64,000 nt of DNA from Paenarthrobacter nitroguajacolicus (GCF_007786235.1 NZ_VNFK01000003.1:1-64000), one strand, 5' to 3'. Counted from the stretch's first letter, positions 9,424 through 19,593 are shown. Notes: generated by a model not told the origin, from the sequence alone. Made by a program: numbers and translations.

Positions 9424-10188
9424 ATGGATATCCTCAATCAACTAGCCGAGACCTTCTTCGACTGGGAGGCAATGGGCGAAGTCATCCCCAAGATGTTCGC
9501 CGTCGGCCTGCCCAACACCATCGTCCTGGCCGTCGTCTCGGGCATCATCGGGACCGCGCTCGGGATGCTGCTCGCCCTGATGGGGATTTCCCGGAATGCA
9601 GCAGCACGGTGGGTAGCCCGTATTTACACGGACATTCTCCGCGGGCTCCCCCCGGTGCTGACCATCCTGGTGATCGGTTTCGGTTTCGGCCCGATCATTC
9701 GCGAACTGACGGGCTCCACCAGCCCGTACCCTATGGCCATCGCGGCGCTGTCCTTGATGTCTGGTGCGTACATCGGCGAGATTTTCCGCTCCGGCATCCA
9801 GAGCGTGGACAAAGGCCAGTTGGAGGCCACGCGTGCGCTGGGCTTCAGCTATGGCTCATCCATGCGCTTGGTGGTAGTGCCCCAGGGCATCCGTCGCGTC
9901 CTTCCCGCGTTGGTCAACCAGTTCATTGCGTTGATCAAGGAATCGTCCCTGGTGTTCATGTTGGGCCTGCTGGCAACGGAGCGCGAAATCTTCCAGATCG
10001 GCAAGGACGCAGCTGCCAACAGCGGCAACCTGTCCCCGTACGTGGCGGCGGCCATCTTCTACTTGGCCCTGACCATCCCCCTCACGCACTTCGTGAACTG
10101 GATTGACGCCCGCATGCGTGCCGGCCGTCCGGAGAAGAAGGAGCCTGACGAGGCAGCAGCCGTCGTAGGAAAAGGAGCCCAGGCATGA
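9424..10188 (+). CDS. amino-acid ABC transporter permease
   Basis: Inner-membrane permease of the HisM/GlnP type, 254 aa. Seen: several hydrophobic segments, and the EAA loop that docks the ATPase in the form [37 protein letters not shown]. Only one permease is encoded in this operon, so the channel is probably a homodimer. Its stop overlaps the start of the ATPase gene by four bases (ATGA). The charged C-terminal tail (about 20 residues, rich in K and E) is probably cytoplasmic. Confidence 0.92.
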   Translation: MDILNQLAETFFDWEAMGEVIPKMFAVGLPNTIVLAVVSGIIGTALGMLLALMGISRNAAARWVARIYTDILRGLPPVLTILVIGFGFGPIIRELTGSTSPYPMAIAALSLMSGAYIGEIFRSGIQSVDKGQLEATRALGFSYGSSMRLVVVPQGIRRVLPALVNQFIALIKESSLVFMLGLLATEREIFQIGKDAAANSGNLSPYVAAAIFYLALTIPLTHFVNWIDARMRAGRPEKKEPDEAAAVVGKGAQA

Positions 10189-10922
10189 GTGAATTCGCAT
10201 CAGGCACGCTGACGGCGAAGAACATCCACTTGTCGTTCGGCAGCAACCATGTGTTGCGGGGCATCGACCTGCACGTCGAGAAGGGCACCACGGCCTCCGT
10301 GATCGGCCCGTCAGGCTCGGGCAAGTCAACGCTGCTCCGTGTGATGAACAGGCTTATCGAACCGGACCAGGGTGACATCCTGCTGGATGGACGCTCGGTG
10401 CTCAAGGACAACCCCGACGAGCTGCGCCGCCGCATCGGCATGGTCTTCCAGCAGTTCAACTTGTTCCCGCACAAGACAGTGGCCGAGAACATCTCGCTGG
10501 CCCTGCGCAAACTCCGTGGCATGTCCAAGGAGCAGGCGCGGAACGAGGCCCTCGCCCAGCTGGACTTGGTGGGGTTGAAGCACAAGGCCGACTCACGTCC
10601 GGCCAACCTGTCAGGTGGACAGCAACAGCGTGTGGCCATTGCCCGCGCGCTGGCCATGAAGCCTGAGGTCATGTTCTTTGACGAGGCAACCTCTGCGCTG
10701 GACCCTGAACTCGTCAAGGGCGTTCTTGCCCTGATGACGGACTTGGCCAAGGGCGGGATGACCATGGTGGTGGTAACCCACGAGATGGGCTTCTCCCGCA
10801 ACGTGTCCGATGTTGTGACGTTCATGGATGCCGGTGTGGTGGTGGAATCCGGCCCTCCGGAGCAACTCTTCACCGATCCGCGAACGGAACGCCTTCAGGG
10901 CTTCCTTTCGGACGTCCTCTAA
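10185..10922 (+). CDS. amino-acid ABC transporter ATP-binding protein
   Basis: ATPase of the same importer, 245 aa. Seen in order: Walker [10 protein letters not shown] (about residue 46), Q-loop [12 protein letters not shown], signature LSGGQQQR, Walker [15 protein letters not shown] and switch His in VTHEMGF. This is the GlnQ/HisP class. The Walker B run has EATS where the gluA paralogue at 49413 has EPTS; both are common. A hairpin terminator follows within 20 bases. Confidence 0.93.
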   Translation: MSEFASGTLTAKNIHLSFGSNHVLRGIDLHVEKGTTASVIGPSGSGKSTLLRVMNRLIEPDQGDILLDGRSVLKDNPDELRRRIGMVFQQFNLFPHKTVAENISLALRKLRGMSKEQARNEALAQLDLVGLKHKADSRPANLSGGQQQRVAIARALAMKPEVMFFDEATSALDPELVKGVLALMTDLAKGGMTMVVVTHEMGFSRNVSDVVTFMDAGVVVESGPPEQLFTDPRTERLQGFLSDVL

Positions 10923-10938
10923 GCAGGACACAGGCTCC

Positions 10939-10998
10939 AAAGAACCCCGTCTTCCGGATCAGTCACGTTGGTGATTGAGCTGGAGGGCGGGGTTCTTT
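10939..10998. terminator. stem AAAGAACCCCG / CGGGGTTCTTT between convergent genes
   Basis: An 11-bp perfect stem with a 38-base loop (arms 10939-10949 and 10988-10998). It lies between the end of the ABC operon and the end of the convergent GH3 gene. The arms supply A and T tracts on both strands, so it could end transcription in either direction. Confidence 0.7.
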
Positions 10999-11005
10999 GC
11001 TGCGT

Positions 11006-12280
11006 TCATTGCCCTGCTTTGACGCGCAGCACCGTCAGGGCAGCAGCGTCCACCTTGGCTCGGAAGGCCGGATCTGCCTGGGCTTTCTGCGTGACCGCCT
11101 GATGCATGAGGGGGATGCTCGCGGGATCGGCGCACACCAGCATGGTTCCGCCGGCAGCGAAGAACTTCAGTGCACGATCGGCGTCCGACCAGGCTTCCAA
11201 TTGCGCAGCGCTGCAGAGGTCATCCGAGAGAACGATCCCTTTAAACCCCGCATCCGCACGCAGCATGGTGTCCATCACCGTCGGGGAGAAGGGCGCAATA
11301 TTGGCGGGATCGATCTTGTCGTAGTAGGCATTTGAGACCATGACCCACTGGGTGCCCGCTTTGATGGCGGCGTGGAACGGTTCCAGCGCCGGGTCTGTCC
11401 GCGTGGTGGCTGTATCCCGAACATCGCTGGTGACGTCGGTGTTGGGAACCACTCGGCCCAAGCCCGGAAAGTGCTTGACGACAGGGGCGACACCGGCGTC
11501 CTTCATGCCGTCGGCAAAGGCATTGCCCAGGGCCGAGACCGTGCTGGGCGCATAGCCGTACTCACGCTGGAAATGGCCGATCGGGGCGTTGGACGGGGCG
11601 AACTCCGGGCTGGTGACTGTGTCCAGAACCGGCGCAAGGTTCACATTGACGCCAACGCTTCGAAGTTCCTTGCCCCAGGTTGCAGCATCGGTGCGGAGCT
11701 TGGCCGGACCTGACGATGCCTGCACCAGGGCCGTGGGCATCGTGGAGAACCCTGGACCGGAGAGGACTTGGACGTACCCGCCCTCTTGGTCGGTGGCAAC
11801 GAACAGGGGTACCCCGCCGGTTGTCGCCGGAGAGACGGTACCCGTCAATGAGGACACCACGGACGCCGTAGCGGCAGTACCCGCTTTACTTCGCCCGCTG
11901 AGGTAGACGTTGCCGGCGTGATACTTCTTCAGCGCATCCATGGTTCCAGGCTCCGCGCCGGTGGCTTTGGCTGCCACCATGAACAACTGCCCGACGCGCT
12001 GTTCAAGGCTCAACGAGGCGAGCTGTTGCTCCGCTATTGACGGCGGGCTCGTAGCGTCCGAGGCGTTCGGGGAAGGACCTGACGACCGGGCGGTGGGGTC
12101 CGCTGTGGAGGTGGCGGGAACCGGCGTGCTTGTGGCCGACGAAGGAGCGGCCGAGGGCGTCCCCTCCGGTGAGGTCTGGTCGGAATTTCCGCTGCCGGCT
12201 GAGCAAGCTGACGCAATGGCGACGAAGACTCCAGCCGCAATGCTCATGCCGAGGGATGCAATTGTCTGGGTCTTGCGCAT
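11006..12280 (-). CDS. LpqI-like GH3 lipoprotein (beta-N-acetylglucosaminidase type)
   Basis: Glycoside hydrolase family 3 protein anchored as a lipoprotein; the family splits N-acetylglucosamine from peptidoglycan fragments. Seen: signal peptide with Cys in AIASAC (about residue 26), a Ser/Thr/Pro-rich spacer to about 75, GQLFMVA, VATDQEGG, KHFPGLGRV near 255, and the nucleophile region GIVLSDDL near 345. 424 aa. The His of the classical NagZ loop (KHFPGHGDT..DSH) is not present; the loop reads PNTDVTSD. Mycobacterial LpqI is, as I recall, similar in this. It is monocistronic, between two terminators. Confidence 0.83.
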   Translation of the reverse strand: MRKTQTIASLGMSIAAGVFVAIASACSAGSGNSDQTSPEGTPSAAPSSATSTPVPATSTADPTARSSGPSPNASDATSPPSIAEQQLASLSLEQRVGQLFMVAAKATGAEPGTMDALKKYHAGNVYLSGRSKAGTAATASVVSSLTGTVSPATTGGVPLFVATDQEGGYVQVLSGPGFSTMPTALVQASSGPAKLRTDAATWGKELRSVGVNVNLAPVLDTVTSPEFAPSNAPIGHFQREYGYAPSTVSALGNAFADGMKDAGVAPVVKHFPGLGRVVPNTDVTSDVRDTATTRTDPALEPFHAAIKAGTQWVMVSNAYYDKIDPANIAPFSPTVMDTMLRADAGFKGIVLSDDLCSAAQLEAWSDADRALKFFAAGGTMLVCADPASIPLMHQAVTQKAQADPAFRAKVDAAALTVLRVKAGQ

Positions 12281-12343
12281 GGTAAACCGTAAGTTCGTTG
12301 GGGTTGGGTTTCCTCTACGAGCCTACCCCCTGCGAGCACGACA

Positions 12344-12382
12344 ATGCCCCGGGCAGTTGCTTTACGCAGCCGCCCGGGGCAT
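12344..12382. terminator. hairpin ATGCCCCGGGC / GCCCGGGGCAT after hemL
   Basis: An 11-bp GC-rich perfect stem (12344-12354 with 12372-12382) directly after the hemL stop in the minus direction. It is followed by only a short T run, so it is a probable but not classic terminator for the heme operon. Confidence 0.65.
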
Positions 12383-12390
12383 CACGAGGA

Positions 12391-13710
12391 TCAGGCAGAT
12401 GCAGAGGCAGCGGCCTTCGCAGCAGCCGGCAGGGCGTCGAAAATGCGGTTCATCGCTGCGTCGTCGTGGGCGGCGGACAGGAACCAAGCCTCGAAGACGG
12501 ACGGCGGCAAGTAGACGCCGGAGTCCAGCATGGAGTGGAAGAACGGTGCGTAGCGGAAGGTTTCCTGGCCTTGGGCGTCATCGTAATTGTGAACACCGTG
12601 GGCGGACGTACCGAAGGCAACCGAGAACAAGTTTCCGGCCCGCTGGATGGAGTGGTCCACACCGGCACCGTCCAGCGCAGCGGAGAGCGCGGCCGAGAGT
12701 TCCAGTGAGCGGGCATCCACGTGGGCGTAGACCTCGGGAGTTGCATGGGTCAGCGTTGCTACTCCAGCGGCCATTGCCACCGGGTTCCCGGACAAGGTAC
12801 CGGCCTGGTACACCGGGCCAACGGGAGCGAGGTAGTCCATGACGTCGGCACGGCCGCCCAGTGCCGCCGTCGGCATTCCGCCGCCGATGACCTTACCGAA
12901 GGTCAGCAGGTCCGGTGCCCAGCCTTCCTGGCGGCCCGTCAGCCCCCAGTAGCCGGCGTAGCCGGTGCGAAACCCCGTAAGGACTTCGTCAAGGATGAGC
13001 AGCGCTCCGTGTTCCTTGGTGATGCGGGACAGCCCTGCGTTGAAGCCCTCCCCCGGGGTTACGACGCCCATGTTGGCCGGAGCCGCTTCCGTGATGACGG
13101 CAGCGATGTTCTTGCCGTGGGCAGCGAAGGCGGCTTCGACGGCGTCGAGGTCGTTGTACGGCAGAACCAGCGTCTCAGCTGCCGTGGCTTCCGTTACTCC
13201 GGCCGAGCCCGGCAAGGCCAGGGTAGCGACTCCGGAGCCTGCTGCTGCCAGCAGCCCGTCCAGGTGGCCGTGGTAGCAGCCAGCGAACTTGATGATCAGG
13301 TTGCGGCCGGTGAAGCCGCGGGCCAGGCGGACGGCGGTCATGGTGGCTTCGGTACCCGTGGAGACCATCCGCAATCGCTCGACGGCTGACACGCGATCTT
13401 TCACGATGGCAGCAAGGTTCGCTTCATCCGGAGTCGAGGCGCCGAAAGACAGGCCCCGGTCCACAGCCGCGTGTACGGCGTCCAGCACGGCTGGATGTGC
13501 GTGACCCAGCAGCGCCGGTCCCCATGAACACACCAGGTCCACGTATTCCTTGCCGTCCGCGTCAGTAAGGTAGGCGCCCTTCGCGGAGACCATGAACTTC
13601 GGGTTGCCGCCCACGGACCCGAAGGCGCGGACCGGCGAATTTACGCCGCCGGGCATCAATGACCGTGCACGGTCGAACAGCTGGTCGGACACAGGGGTGT
13701 TTGAAGTCAT
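12391..13710 (-). CDS. hemL: glutamate-1-semialdehyde 2,1-aminomutase
   Basis: PLP enzyme that turns glutamate-1-semialdehyde into 5-aminolevulinate, the second step of the C5 pathway; HemA at 22424 makes its substrate. Seen: N-terminal [45 protein letters not shown], and the PLP lysine in [11 protein letters not shown]. 439 aa, the usual length. The last ~10 residues are alanine-rich. It is the last gene of the minus-strand heme cluster, 57 bases after the LLM oxidoreductase gene. Confidence 0.97.
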   Translation of the reverse strand: MTSNTPVSDQLFDRARSLMPGGVNSPVRAFGSVGGNPKFMVSAKGAYLTDADGKEYVDLVCSWGPALLGHAHPAVLDAVHAAVDRGLSFGASTPDEANLAAIVKDRVSAVERLRMVSTGTEATMTAVRLARGFTGRNLIIKFAGCYHGHLDGLLAAAGSGVATLALPGSAGVTEATAAETLVLPYNDLDAVEAAFAAHGKNIAAVITEAAPANMGVVTPGEGFNAGLSRITKEHGALLILDEVLTGFRTGYAGYWGLTGRQEGWAPDLLTFGKVIGGGMPTAALGGRADVMDYLAPVGPVYQAGTLSGNPVAMAAGVATLTHATPEVYAHVDARSLELSAALSAALDGAGVDHSIQRAGNLFSVAFGTSAHGVHNYDDAQGQETFRYAPFFHSMLDSGVYLPPSVFEAWFLSAAHDDAAMNRIFDALPAAAKAAASASA

Positions 13711-13767
13711 GGTTCCTATTCTTTCAGTGATTCCAAGGCAGTCGGGCCGCCCGGCAGTAGCAGAGGC

Positions 13768-14835
13768 TTAGGCGGCAGCCAACAGCTCGGCAACCCTCGG
13801 AGCTACCTCGGTGCCGTAGAGCTCGATGCAGCGCATCATGGATTGGTGCGGCAAGGTGCCGTTGCTGTACTTCAGGTCAAAGCGGTCCACGCCGAGGTTC
13901 CGCTTGAGCAGGGCGATCTTCTGCGCAACGGTTTCCGGGGATCCGACGTAGAGCGCCCCCTCAGGTCCACACATGGCGTCGAACTCGCCCCTGTTGCCCG
14001 GACCCCAGCCTCGCTCCGCACCTATCCGGTTGCGCTGCTCGAGCCAATGCGGGAAGAGTTCCTCGCGGGCTGCCTCGTCCGAGTCAGCGATGAACCCGGG
14101 GGAGTGCGTTGCGATCTGCCGCATCGGGTGGCCGTGCTTGGCCATCGCGTCCCGGTACAGGTTGACAAGCGGGGCAAAGCGGCGCGGCTCTCCCCCGATG
14201 ATGGCGAAGATAATGGGGTACCCGTATTCGGCGCAGCGCAGCACGGATTCAGGAGTTCCACCGACACCGATCCATGCCGGCAGCAGGTGGTGCTGCAACC
14301 GCGGGTAGACCTGAAGCCCGTTGACGCTGGGACGGGTGCGGCCTTCCCAATGGAGCGGCTTTTGCGCTCGAGCTTGGTCGAAGAGCTCCAGCTTCTCCTC
14401 GAACAACACCTCGTAGTCTGCCAGGTCCAGGCCGAACAGCGGGAAGGACTCAATGAATGATCCCCTGCCGAGCATCACTTCGGCCCTGCCATTGGAGATC
14501 GCATCAACGGTGGCGAACCGCTGGAACACTCGGATGGGGTCGTCAGAGCTCAGTACCGTGACGGCCGACCCAAGGCGGATCCGGGACGTCACCGCAGCCG
14601 CCGCGGCCAGGAAGACTTCGGGGGCCGACACCGCAAAATCGCGGCGGTGGTGCTCCCCCACGCCAAAAGCGTGAATCCCGACGGCGTCAGCCAGCTTTGC
14701 TTCCTCCAGCAGCTCGCGCAGGACTTGCGCGTGCTCCTTGGGGTTCCCGTCGGCGTCGAGCCCTGCATCGCCGAAGGTGTTCAGGCCGAGCAGGATCTCG
14801 TGTGCCGCTACGGGTGCGGTGGGATCGGATGTCAT
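13768..14835 (-). CDS. LLM-class flavin-dependent oxidoreductase
   Basis: Luciferase-like (alpha/beta barrel, FMN or F420) oxidoreductase of 355 aa. Seen: N-terminal LGLNTFGD, GVGEHHRRDFAVSAPEVFLAAAA, TSRIRLGSAVTVL, and LPAWIGVGGTPESV. These are typical of the bacterial luciferase superfamily, closest to the alkanal monooxygenase-like group. Its ATG shares one base with the hemB stop (TGATG), so it is probably translated by coupling to hemB. No heme-pathway step known to me needs such an enzyme, and the substrate is unknown. It may be a passenger, or may act on heme-linked flavin or sulfur chemistry. Confidence 0.88.
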   Translation of the reverse strand: MTSDPTAPVAAHEILLGLNTFGDAGLDADGNPKEHAQVLRELLEEAKLADAVGIHAFGVGEHHRRDFAVSAPEVFLAAAAAVTSRIRLGSAVTVLSSDDPIRVFQRFATVDAISNGRAEVMLGRGSFIESFPLFGLDLADYEVLFEEKLELFDQARAQKPLHWEGRTRPSVNGLQVYPRLQHHLLPAWIGVGGTPESVLRCAEYGYPIIFAIIGGEPRRFAPLVNLYRDAMAKHGHPMRQIATHSPGFIADSDEAAREELFPHWLEQRNRIGAERGWGPGNRGEFDAMCGPEGALYVGSPETVAQKIALLKRNLGVDRFDLKYSNGTLPHQSMMRCIELYGTEVAPRVAELLAAA

Positions 14836-15815
14836 CAGGACTCCTTCAGCCAGCCTGCCAGTTCGGAGGCCCAGTAGGTCAGGACAGTATCGGCTCCGGC
14901 ACGCTTGATGCCGAGCACGGATTCGGTAATGGCACCACGCCTGTCGATCCAGCCGTTGGCGGCAGCCGCTTCGATCATGGCGTACTCGCCTGAAATTTGG
15001 TAGGCCGAGACCGGCACGGGGCTCATGGCGGCCACATCGGCCAGGATGTCGAGGTAGCTCATGGCCGGCTTGACCATAACCATGTCCGCGCCTTCTTCGA
15101 GGTCCAGCTCAACCTCCAGGATGGCTTCCCGGCGGTTGGCCGCATCCATCTGGTAGGTGCGGCGGTCCCCCTTGAGCTGTGAATCGACAGCTTCGCGGAA
15201 CGGGCCGTAGAAAGCCGATGCGTACTTGGCGGCGTAGGCAAGGACGGCGGTGTTTTTGTGGCCGGATTCCTCCAGCGCCTGGCGGATCACGGCGATCTGG
15301 CCGTCCATCATGCCCGACGGGCCCAGCACATGGGCGCCTGCTTCAGCCTGCGCCACCGCCATCCGGCCGTAGATCTCCAGGGTGGCATCGTTGTCCACAT
15401 AGCCATCGGCATCCAGCACGCCGCAATGGCCATGGTCAGTGAATTCGTCCAGGCAAACATCGCCCATGATCACCAGGTCATCGCCGACTTCTGCCCGGAC
15501 GTCGCGGATGGCTTTGTTCAAGACACCGTCGGGATCAAGGGAAGCGGTTCCCTGCGCGTCACGAACCGCGGGAACACCGAAGAGCATGATGCCACCGACG
15601 CCCAATTCAACGGCTTCGGCAGCTGCGCGCTTGAGCGAATCAGTGGTGTGTTGGACGACGCCCGGCATGGAACTGATGGGGCTCGGTTCGGTGAGGCCCT
15701 CCCGAATGAACGCCGGGAGGATCAAGTCTGCGGGTGCCAGTCGGTTTTCGGCGGTGAGCCTGCGCATGGCGGGCGTGGTGCGCAAGCGGCGGGGACGGTG
15801 GTTTGGAAAGCTCAT
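14835..15815 (-). CDS. hemB: delta-aminolevulinic acid dehydratase (porphobilinogen synthase)
   Basis: Joins two aminolevulinates to porphobilinogen. Seen: the metal-site segment [13 protein letters not shown], in which the middle cysteine of the zinc form is Asp, pointing to a magnesium-dependent enzyme; the first Schiff-base lysine in [14 protein letters not shown]; and the second in [12 protein letters not shown]. 326 aa, full length. Its start overlaps the hemD stop as ATGA, and its stop overlaps the LLM gene start. Confidence 0.97.
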   Translation of the reverse strand: MSFPNHRPRRLRTTPAMRRLTAENRLAPADLILPAFIREGLTEPSPISSMPGVVQHTTDSLKRAAAEAVELGVGGIMLFGVPAVRDAQGTASLDPDGVLNKAIRDVRAEVGDDLVIMGDVCLDEFTDHGHCGVLDADGYVDNDATLEIYGRMAVAQAEAGAHVLGPSGMMDGQIAVIRQALEESGHKNTAVLAYAAKYASAFYGPFREAVDSQLKGDRRTYQMDAANRREAILEVELDLEEGADMVMVKPAMSYLDILADVAAMSPVPVSAYQISGEYAMIEAAAANGWIDRRGAITESVLGIKRAGADTVLTYWASELAGWLKES

Positions 15816-16711
15816 GGCAGGTTCCCTTCGTTAGCGAAAACAGATTCCAGGGCGGCCACGATGCCGTCCGGGGTTGGTTCTTTGGCGATGGCTGCAACGG
15901 TGATGCCGAGTCGGCCGGCTTCAGCCGCCGTCGGGCGTCCAATTGCGATGAAACGGCAGGTGCGCAGCGTCGGAAACAGCTGGGCGATGCGCCGGGCGGC
16001 GCTGGGTGAGGCGGCAACAACCGCGTCCACAGTGCCGGCGTGCACCGCAGTCTTCGCCTCTTCCGGACTGACGGTCAGCGGCTGGACGGGGTCGGAGTAC
16101 GCGACGGCGGACGGCAGTTCGGCTGTAAGGCGGAGTTCGTCTCGGGCCGGGTAGTCAACGGTCCGATAGGCGATGACGGTTGTTACGTCCGCGCCTTTGG
16201 CAGCCAAGCCTTCCCGCAGGTTCGGCGCTGCGATATCGGCCTGCGGAAGGAATACCCTTGCCGGACCTTGTCCCCACTGGCCAAGCAGCCCTTCTGCCGA
16301 CTGCAGCTCGCTGGGGGCCAAGGCAACGGTCAGGCCGACGGCTTCAAGGACCTGCCGGGATGACGGCCCGATGGTGGCCACCCTCGTCCCGGAGGGGACG
16401 AGGCGCGCGACAGTAGTGTTCCGTCCAACCGCTTTCTCCAGCAGGACACGCACGGTGGTGGTGCTGCTGATCAGCAGCCAGTCAAAGTTGCCCGCGGAAA
16501 GCTGGTCCAGCCCTGCGTCCAGCGAAGCTTGGTCCTCTGCCCGCTCAAAGTCGATGAGCGGCAGGACCAGCGGCTCAGCACCCAGTTTCCTGAGGCGCGA
16601 AGCCAGTGGCCGGGCACGGTCGGCGGTCCTGGTGATCAGGACACGCCGACCTGCCAAGCCGTTGAGTTTCAACCGCTCAGGATGCTGCAAGGTCCGCGAT
16701 CTCCGCGGCAC
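15812..16711 (-). CDS. hemD: uroporphyrinogen-III synthase
   Basis: Closes and flips ring D of hydroxymethylbilane. Family sequence is poorly conserved, but [19 protein letters not shown] at the N-terminus, [14 protein letters not shown], a serine-rich GPSSRQ turn and [16 protein letters not shown] are typical. 299 aa from the ATG at 16711. That start lies 35 bases inside hemC; a TTG at 16672, just after the hemC stop, would give a 286-aa protein with the same fold, so the start is uncertain. It overlaps hemB at its 3' end. Confidence 0.9.
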   Translation of the reverse strand: MPRRSRTLQHPERLKLNGLAGRRVLITRTADRARPLASRLRKLGAEPLVLPLIDFERAEDQASLDAGLDQLSAGNFDWLLISSTTTVRVLLEKAVGRNTTVARLVPSGTRVATIGPSSRQVLEAVGLTVALAPSELQSAEGLLGQWGQGPARVFLPQADIAAPNLREGLAAKGADVTTVIAYRTVDYPARDELRLTAELPSAVAYSDPVQPLTVSPEEAKTAVHAGTVDAVVAASPSAARRIAQLFPTLRTCRFIAIGRPTAAEAGRLGITVAAIAKEPTPDGIVAALESVFANEGNLP

Positions 16712-17675
16712 CGGCGGCGAGCAACAGCTCAGCCACTTCGATGCCGAGCAGAGTGGCGCCTACTTCGGTCAGCCCGTCCGTGGCCTTCTTTTCGCGCACG
16801 GTCTTGGTTCCGTCCACGGCGCAAACCACTGCTTCGAGGTGCAGCATGCTGCCCTTGCGGAAGGCGTAAGCACCAACGGGAGCTGCACACCCCGCTTCAA
16901 GCCTGGCCAGTACTGCACGCTCAGCGGTTACCGCGAGGCGGGTGTCGTCGTCGTTCAGTGCAGCGAGGGCCTGTGCCAGCACCCCGCTGGAGCCTTCAGT
17001 GGAACCTGCCAGCCGCGGAGCGTCGTCCGTGCGGCACTCGATGGCCAACGCTCCTTGCCCGGGCGCGGGCAGCATGACGTCGAATTCGAAGAACTCGCTG
17101 ACGGTGTCCAGCCGGTCGATCCGTTCCAGGCCGGCGGCCGCCAGCACCACGGCGTCCAGGTCGCAGGACTTACCGGGAACAACCTCGTCACTGGTATTGC
17201 CGGGAAGTCCGGGCACGCGGCCAAGGCGGGTATCGACGTTTCCACGGATATCCAGGACCTCGATGTCCGGGCGCGCTGCCCTAAGCTGCGCTGCGCGGCG
17301 GGGCGAGCCTGTGCCCACCCTGGCGCCACCGGGCAGTTCGGCGAGGGTCATGCCCTCGCGTGCGCAGAGAACATCCCTCACATCCACGCGCTTGGGCGTC
17401 GCGGCAATGCTGAGGCCGAGTGCTGCCCCTGTGGGCAGGTCCTTGAGGGAGTGCACGGCGACATCGCAGGTTTCAGCCAGCAAAGCGTCACGCAAAGCCG
17501 CAACGAACACGCCCGTGCCGCCCATCTGCGAGAGTGACCCGGTCTTGACGTCACCTTCGGTCTTGATATGCACGAGCTCCACCGGGAAGCCGCCAACAGC
17601 AGCCAATTTATCGGCGGTTTGCTGCGTCTGCGTCAGGGCCAATTTGCTCGCCCGGGTGCCGATGCGAACAGTCAC
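16677..17675 (-). CDS. hemC: porphobilinogen deaminase (hydroxymethylbilane synthase)
   Basis: Polymerises four porphobilinogens into hydroxymethylbilane. Seen: N-terminal RIGTRASKLALTQTQQTAD, SLKDLPTG, RRAAQLRAARPD, and the dipyrromethane-anchoring cysteine in EAGCAAPVGAYA near residue 255. 332 aa. It starts with GTG at 17675, overlapping the hemH stop by four bases, so translation is coupled to hemH. Confidence 0.97.
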   Translation of the reverse strand: MTVRIGTRASKLALTQTQQTADKLAAVGGFPVELVHIKTEGDVKTGSLSQMGGTGVFVAALRDALLAETCDVAVHSLKDLPTGAALGLSIAATPKRVDVRDVLCAREGMTLAELPGGARVGTGSPRRAAQLRAARPDIEVLDIRGNVDTRLGRVPGLPGNTSDEVVPGKSCDLDAVVLAAAGLERIDRLDTVSEFFEFDVMLPAPGQGALAIECRTDDAPRLAGSTEGSSGVLAQALAALNDDDTRLAVTAERAVLARLEAGCAAPVGAYAFRKGSMLHLEAVVCAVDGTKTVREKKATDGLTEVGATLLGIEVAELLLAAGAAEIADLAAS

Positions 17676-18895
17676 TTGGCTGCCTCCGACGCAGGGTAGG
17701 CATCGTGGCCGCTGCCGATGGTGGTCCCAACCTCAGCGATGACGGGCTTGGCACCACGGAAGTTTTCACAGCAGTTCGGGCGGCAGACGTCGTACCAAGG
17801 ACCGAGGTCGGTCACGTGCGGACGGTCAGCAATGTTGTTGTCCACGGTGCGTTCGCAGATGAGGTCCACAAGGCCGGACACGAAAGCTGCATGCGTGCCC
17901 GGAGTGGGAACGCGCGTGGCTTCGATGTCCAGGTTCTTGCAGGTTTCCAGTGCCTCGGTGTCGAGGTCCCAGGCGACTTCCATATGGTCGCTGACGAATC
18001 CCAGCGGCACGATAACGACGCCGCGAACGCCCTGGGGTGCGATCTCCTCCAGGTGGTCGTTGATGTCAGGCTCCAGCCACGGAATGTGGGGTGCGCCCGA
18101 GCGGGACTGGTACACGAGGTCCCATGCGACGTTCGGCGCGACGACATCCATGATGGCCTTGGCGTTGGCCAGGTGCTGGGCGGCGTAGGCGGAACCCTCC
18201 GCGAACTCGCGGGGCTCGTCCTCGGAGCGGCCAGCTGCCTCGGCGTCACGGGTGGGGATGGAGTGCGTGGCGAATAGGACGCGGATCTTCGAGTCCGGGT
18301 CGGCTTCACCCGCCGCTGCCAGCTTCTCGCGGATTTCCTGCAGTCCGGAGGCGGTGCCTTCAAGGAAGGGCTGGACCACGCCGGGGTGGTCGAAGTACTG
18401 CCGGATCTTGTCGACCTGCAGCTTGCCGTCCAAACCGGTTTCCGTCAACGCGATGCCGATGTCTTCGCGGTACTGGCGGCAGCTGGAGTAACAGGAGTAG
18501 ATGCTGGTGGTGAGCATCAGGATGCGGCGGTGGCCGGCGTCGTAGGCGTCCTGCAGGACCGGCGCGATGTACGGGTCCCAGTTCCGGTTCCCCCAGAGCA
18601 CTGGGAGCTCGATCCCGCGTTGAGCCAGTTCGGCCTCGATGGCGGCCTTCAGCTCACGGTTCTGCTGGTTGATGGGGCTGATGCCACCAAAGGCGCGGTA
18701 GTGGTGCGAGACCTCTTCGAGGCGCTCGTCCGGGATTCCGCGGCCACGGGTGACATTGCGGAGGAAGGGAATGACGTCTTCCTGCCCTTCGGGACCTCCG
18801 AAGGAGGCAAGCAACACGGCATCGTACTGCTTCGGTTCCTGCCGGCCGCGCTCGGTCACGTCGTTACGGGCGGTGGAGATTGCAAGCTCGTTCAC
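17672..18895 (-). CDS. hemH: coproporphyrin ferrochelatase (CpfC/HemH)
   Basis: Inserts ferrous iron into coproporphyrin III in the actinobacterial route. Seen: ASFGGPEGQEDVIPFL near the N-terminus, the core TTSIYSCYSSCRQYRED, an active-site His in FATHSIPTRD, and a C-terminal VCRPNCCENFRG. The cysteines at SCRQY and CRPNCC match the [2Fe-2S] ligands reported for actinobacterial ferrochelatases. 407 aa. It overlaps both neighbours (hemQ before, hemC after) by four bases. Confidence 0.95.
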   Translation of the reverse strand: MNELAISTARNDVTERGRQEPKQYDAVLLASFGGPEGQEDVIPFLRNVTRGRGIPDERLEEVSHHYRAFGGISPINQQNRELKAAIEAELAQRGIELPVLWGNRNWDPYIAPVLQDAYDAGHRRILMLTTSIYSCYSSCRQYREDIGIALTETGLDGKLQVDKIRQYFDHPGVVQPFLEGTASGLQEIREKLAAAGEADPDSKIRVLFATHSIPTRDAEAAGRSEDEPREFAEGSAYAAQHLANAKAIMDVVAPNVAWDLVYQSRSGAPHIPWLEPDINDHLEEIAPQGVRGVVIVPLGFVSDHMEVAWDLDTEALETCKNLDIEATRVPTPGTHAAFVSGLVDLICERTVDNNIADRPHVTDLGPWYDVCRPNCCENFRGAKPVIAEVGTTIGSGHDAYPASEAAK

Positions 18896-19593
18896 GCCAG
18901 GACCTCGGCAATCTCGGCTGCGGTCACCCGGCGGCCGGTGTAGAAGGGGATTTCTTCGCGGACGTGGTTGCGCGCGTCGGTGGCCCGCAGGTGGCGCATC
19001 AGGTCAACGAGGTCCACCAGTTCAGGGGCCTCAAGGCCAAGGATCCATTCCCAGTCGCCCAGGGCAAACGAGGAAACGGTGTTGGAGATGACCTGCGGGA
19101 ATTCACGGCCGAGCATGCCGTGCTCGCGGAGCATGGCGCCACGCTCTTCGGCAGGCAGGATGTACCACTCGTAGGAACGGACGAAGGGATAGACACACAG
19201 CCAGGTGCTCGGCTCGACGCCACGGGCGTAAGCCGGCACGTGGCTCTTGGCAAACTCTGCTTCGCGGTGCACACCCATGGCGGACCAGACGATCTCGGTT
19301 CCCGCGAAAAGCTTGCTGCGGCGGATGGAGCGGACGGCGGACTGCAGGTCTTCCGGCTTGGCGCCGTGGAGCCACACCATGATGTCGGCGTCCGAGCGCA
19401 TGGCGGAAACGTCGTAGCTGCCGCGCAGGATCACGCCATCTTCGGCAAGTTTTTCCACGAGGGCTTCGAATTCCTGGGCAGCATCGCCGCTGCGCAGGAC
19501 ATCGGCCGAGCGCTTGAAGACGGTCCAGAGCGTGAAGAACTGCTCTTCGGTACCAGCAGTTTTAGTGACAGATTCGGCAGAAGTGTGGCTCAT
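18892..19593 (-). CDS. hemQ: coproheme decarboxylase (HemQ/ChdC)
   Basis: Final enzyme of the coproporphyrin-dependent pathway: it oxidatively decarboxylates two propionates of coproheme to give heme b. Seen: two ferredoxin-like halves (chlorite-dismutase superfamily), RSYEWYILP with the likely catalytic tyrosine, and REHGMLGRE with the probable proximal His. 233 aa. First gene of the hemQ-H-C-D-B run; its stop overlaps the hemH start. There is no clear ribosome site before the ATG at 19593. A TTCTAC..GTAGAA inverted repeat lies 46 bases upstream. Confidence 0.95.
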   Translation of the reverse strand: MSHTSAESVTKTAGTEEQFFTLWTVFKRSADVLRSGDAAQEFEALVEKLAEDGVILRGSYDVSAMRSDADIMVWLHGAKPEDLQSAVRSIRRSKLFAGTEIVWSAMGVHREAEFAKSHVPAYARGVEPSTWLCVYPFVRSYEWYILPAEERGAMLREHGMLGREFPQVISNTVSSFALGDWEWILGLEAPELVDLVDLMRHLRATDARNHVREEIPFYTGRRVTAAEIAEVLA

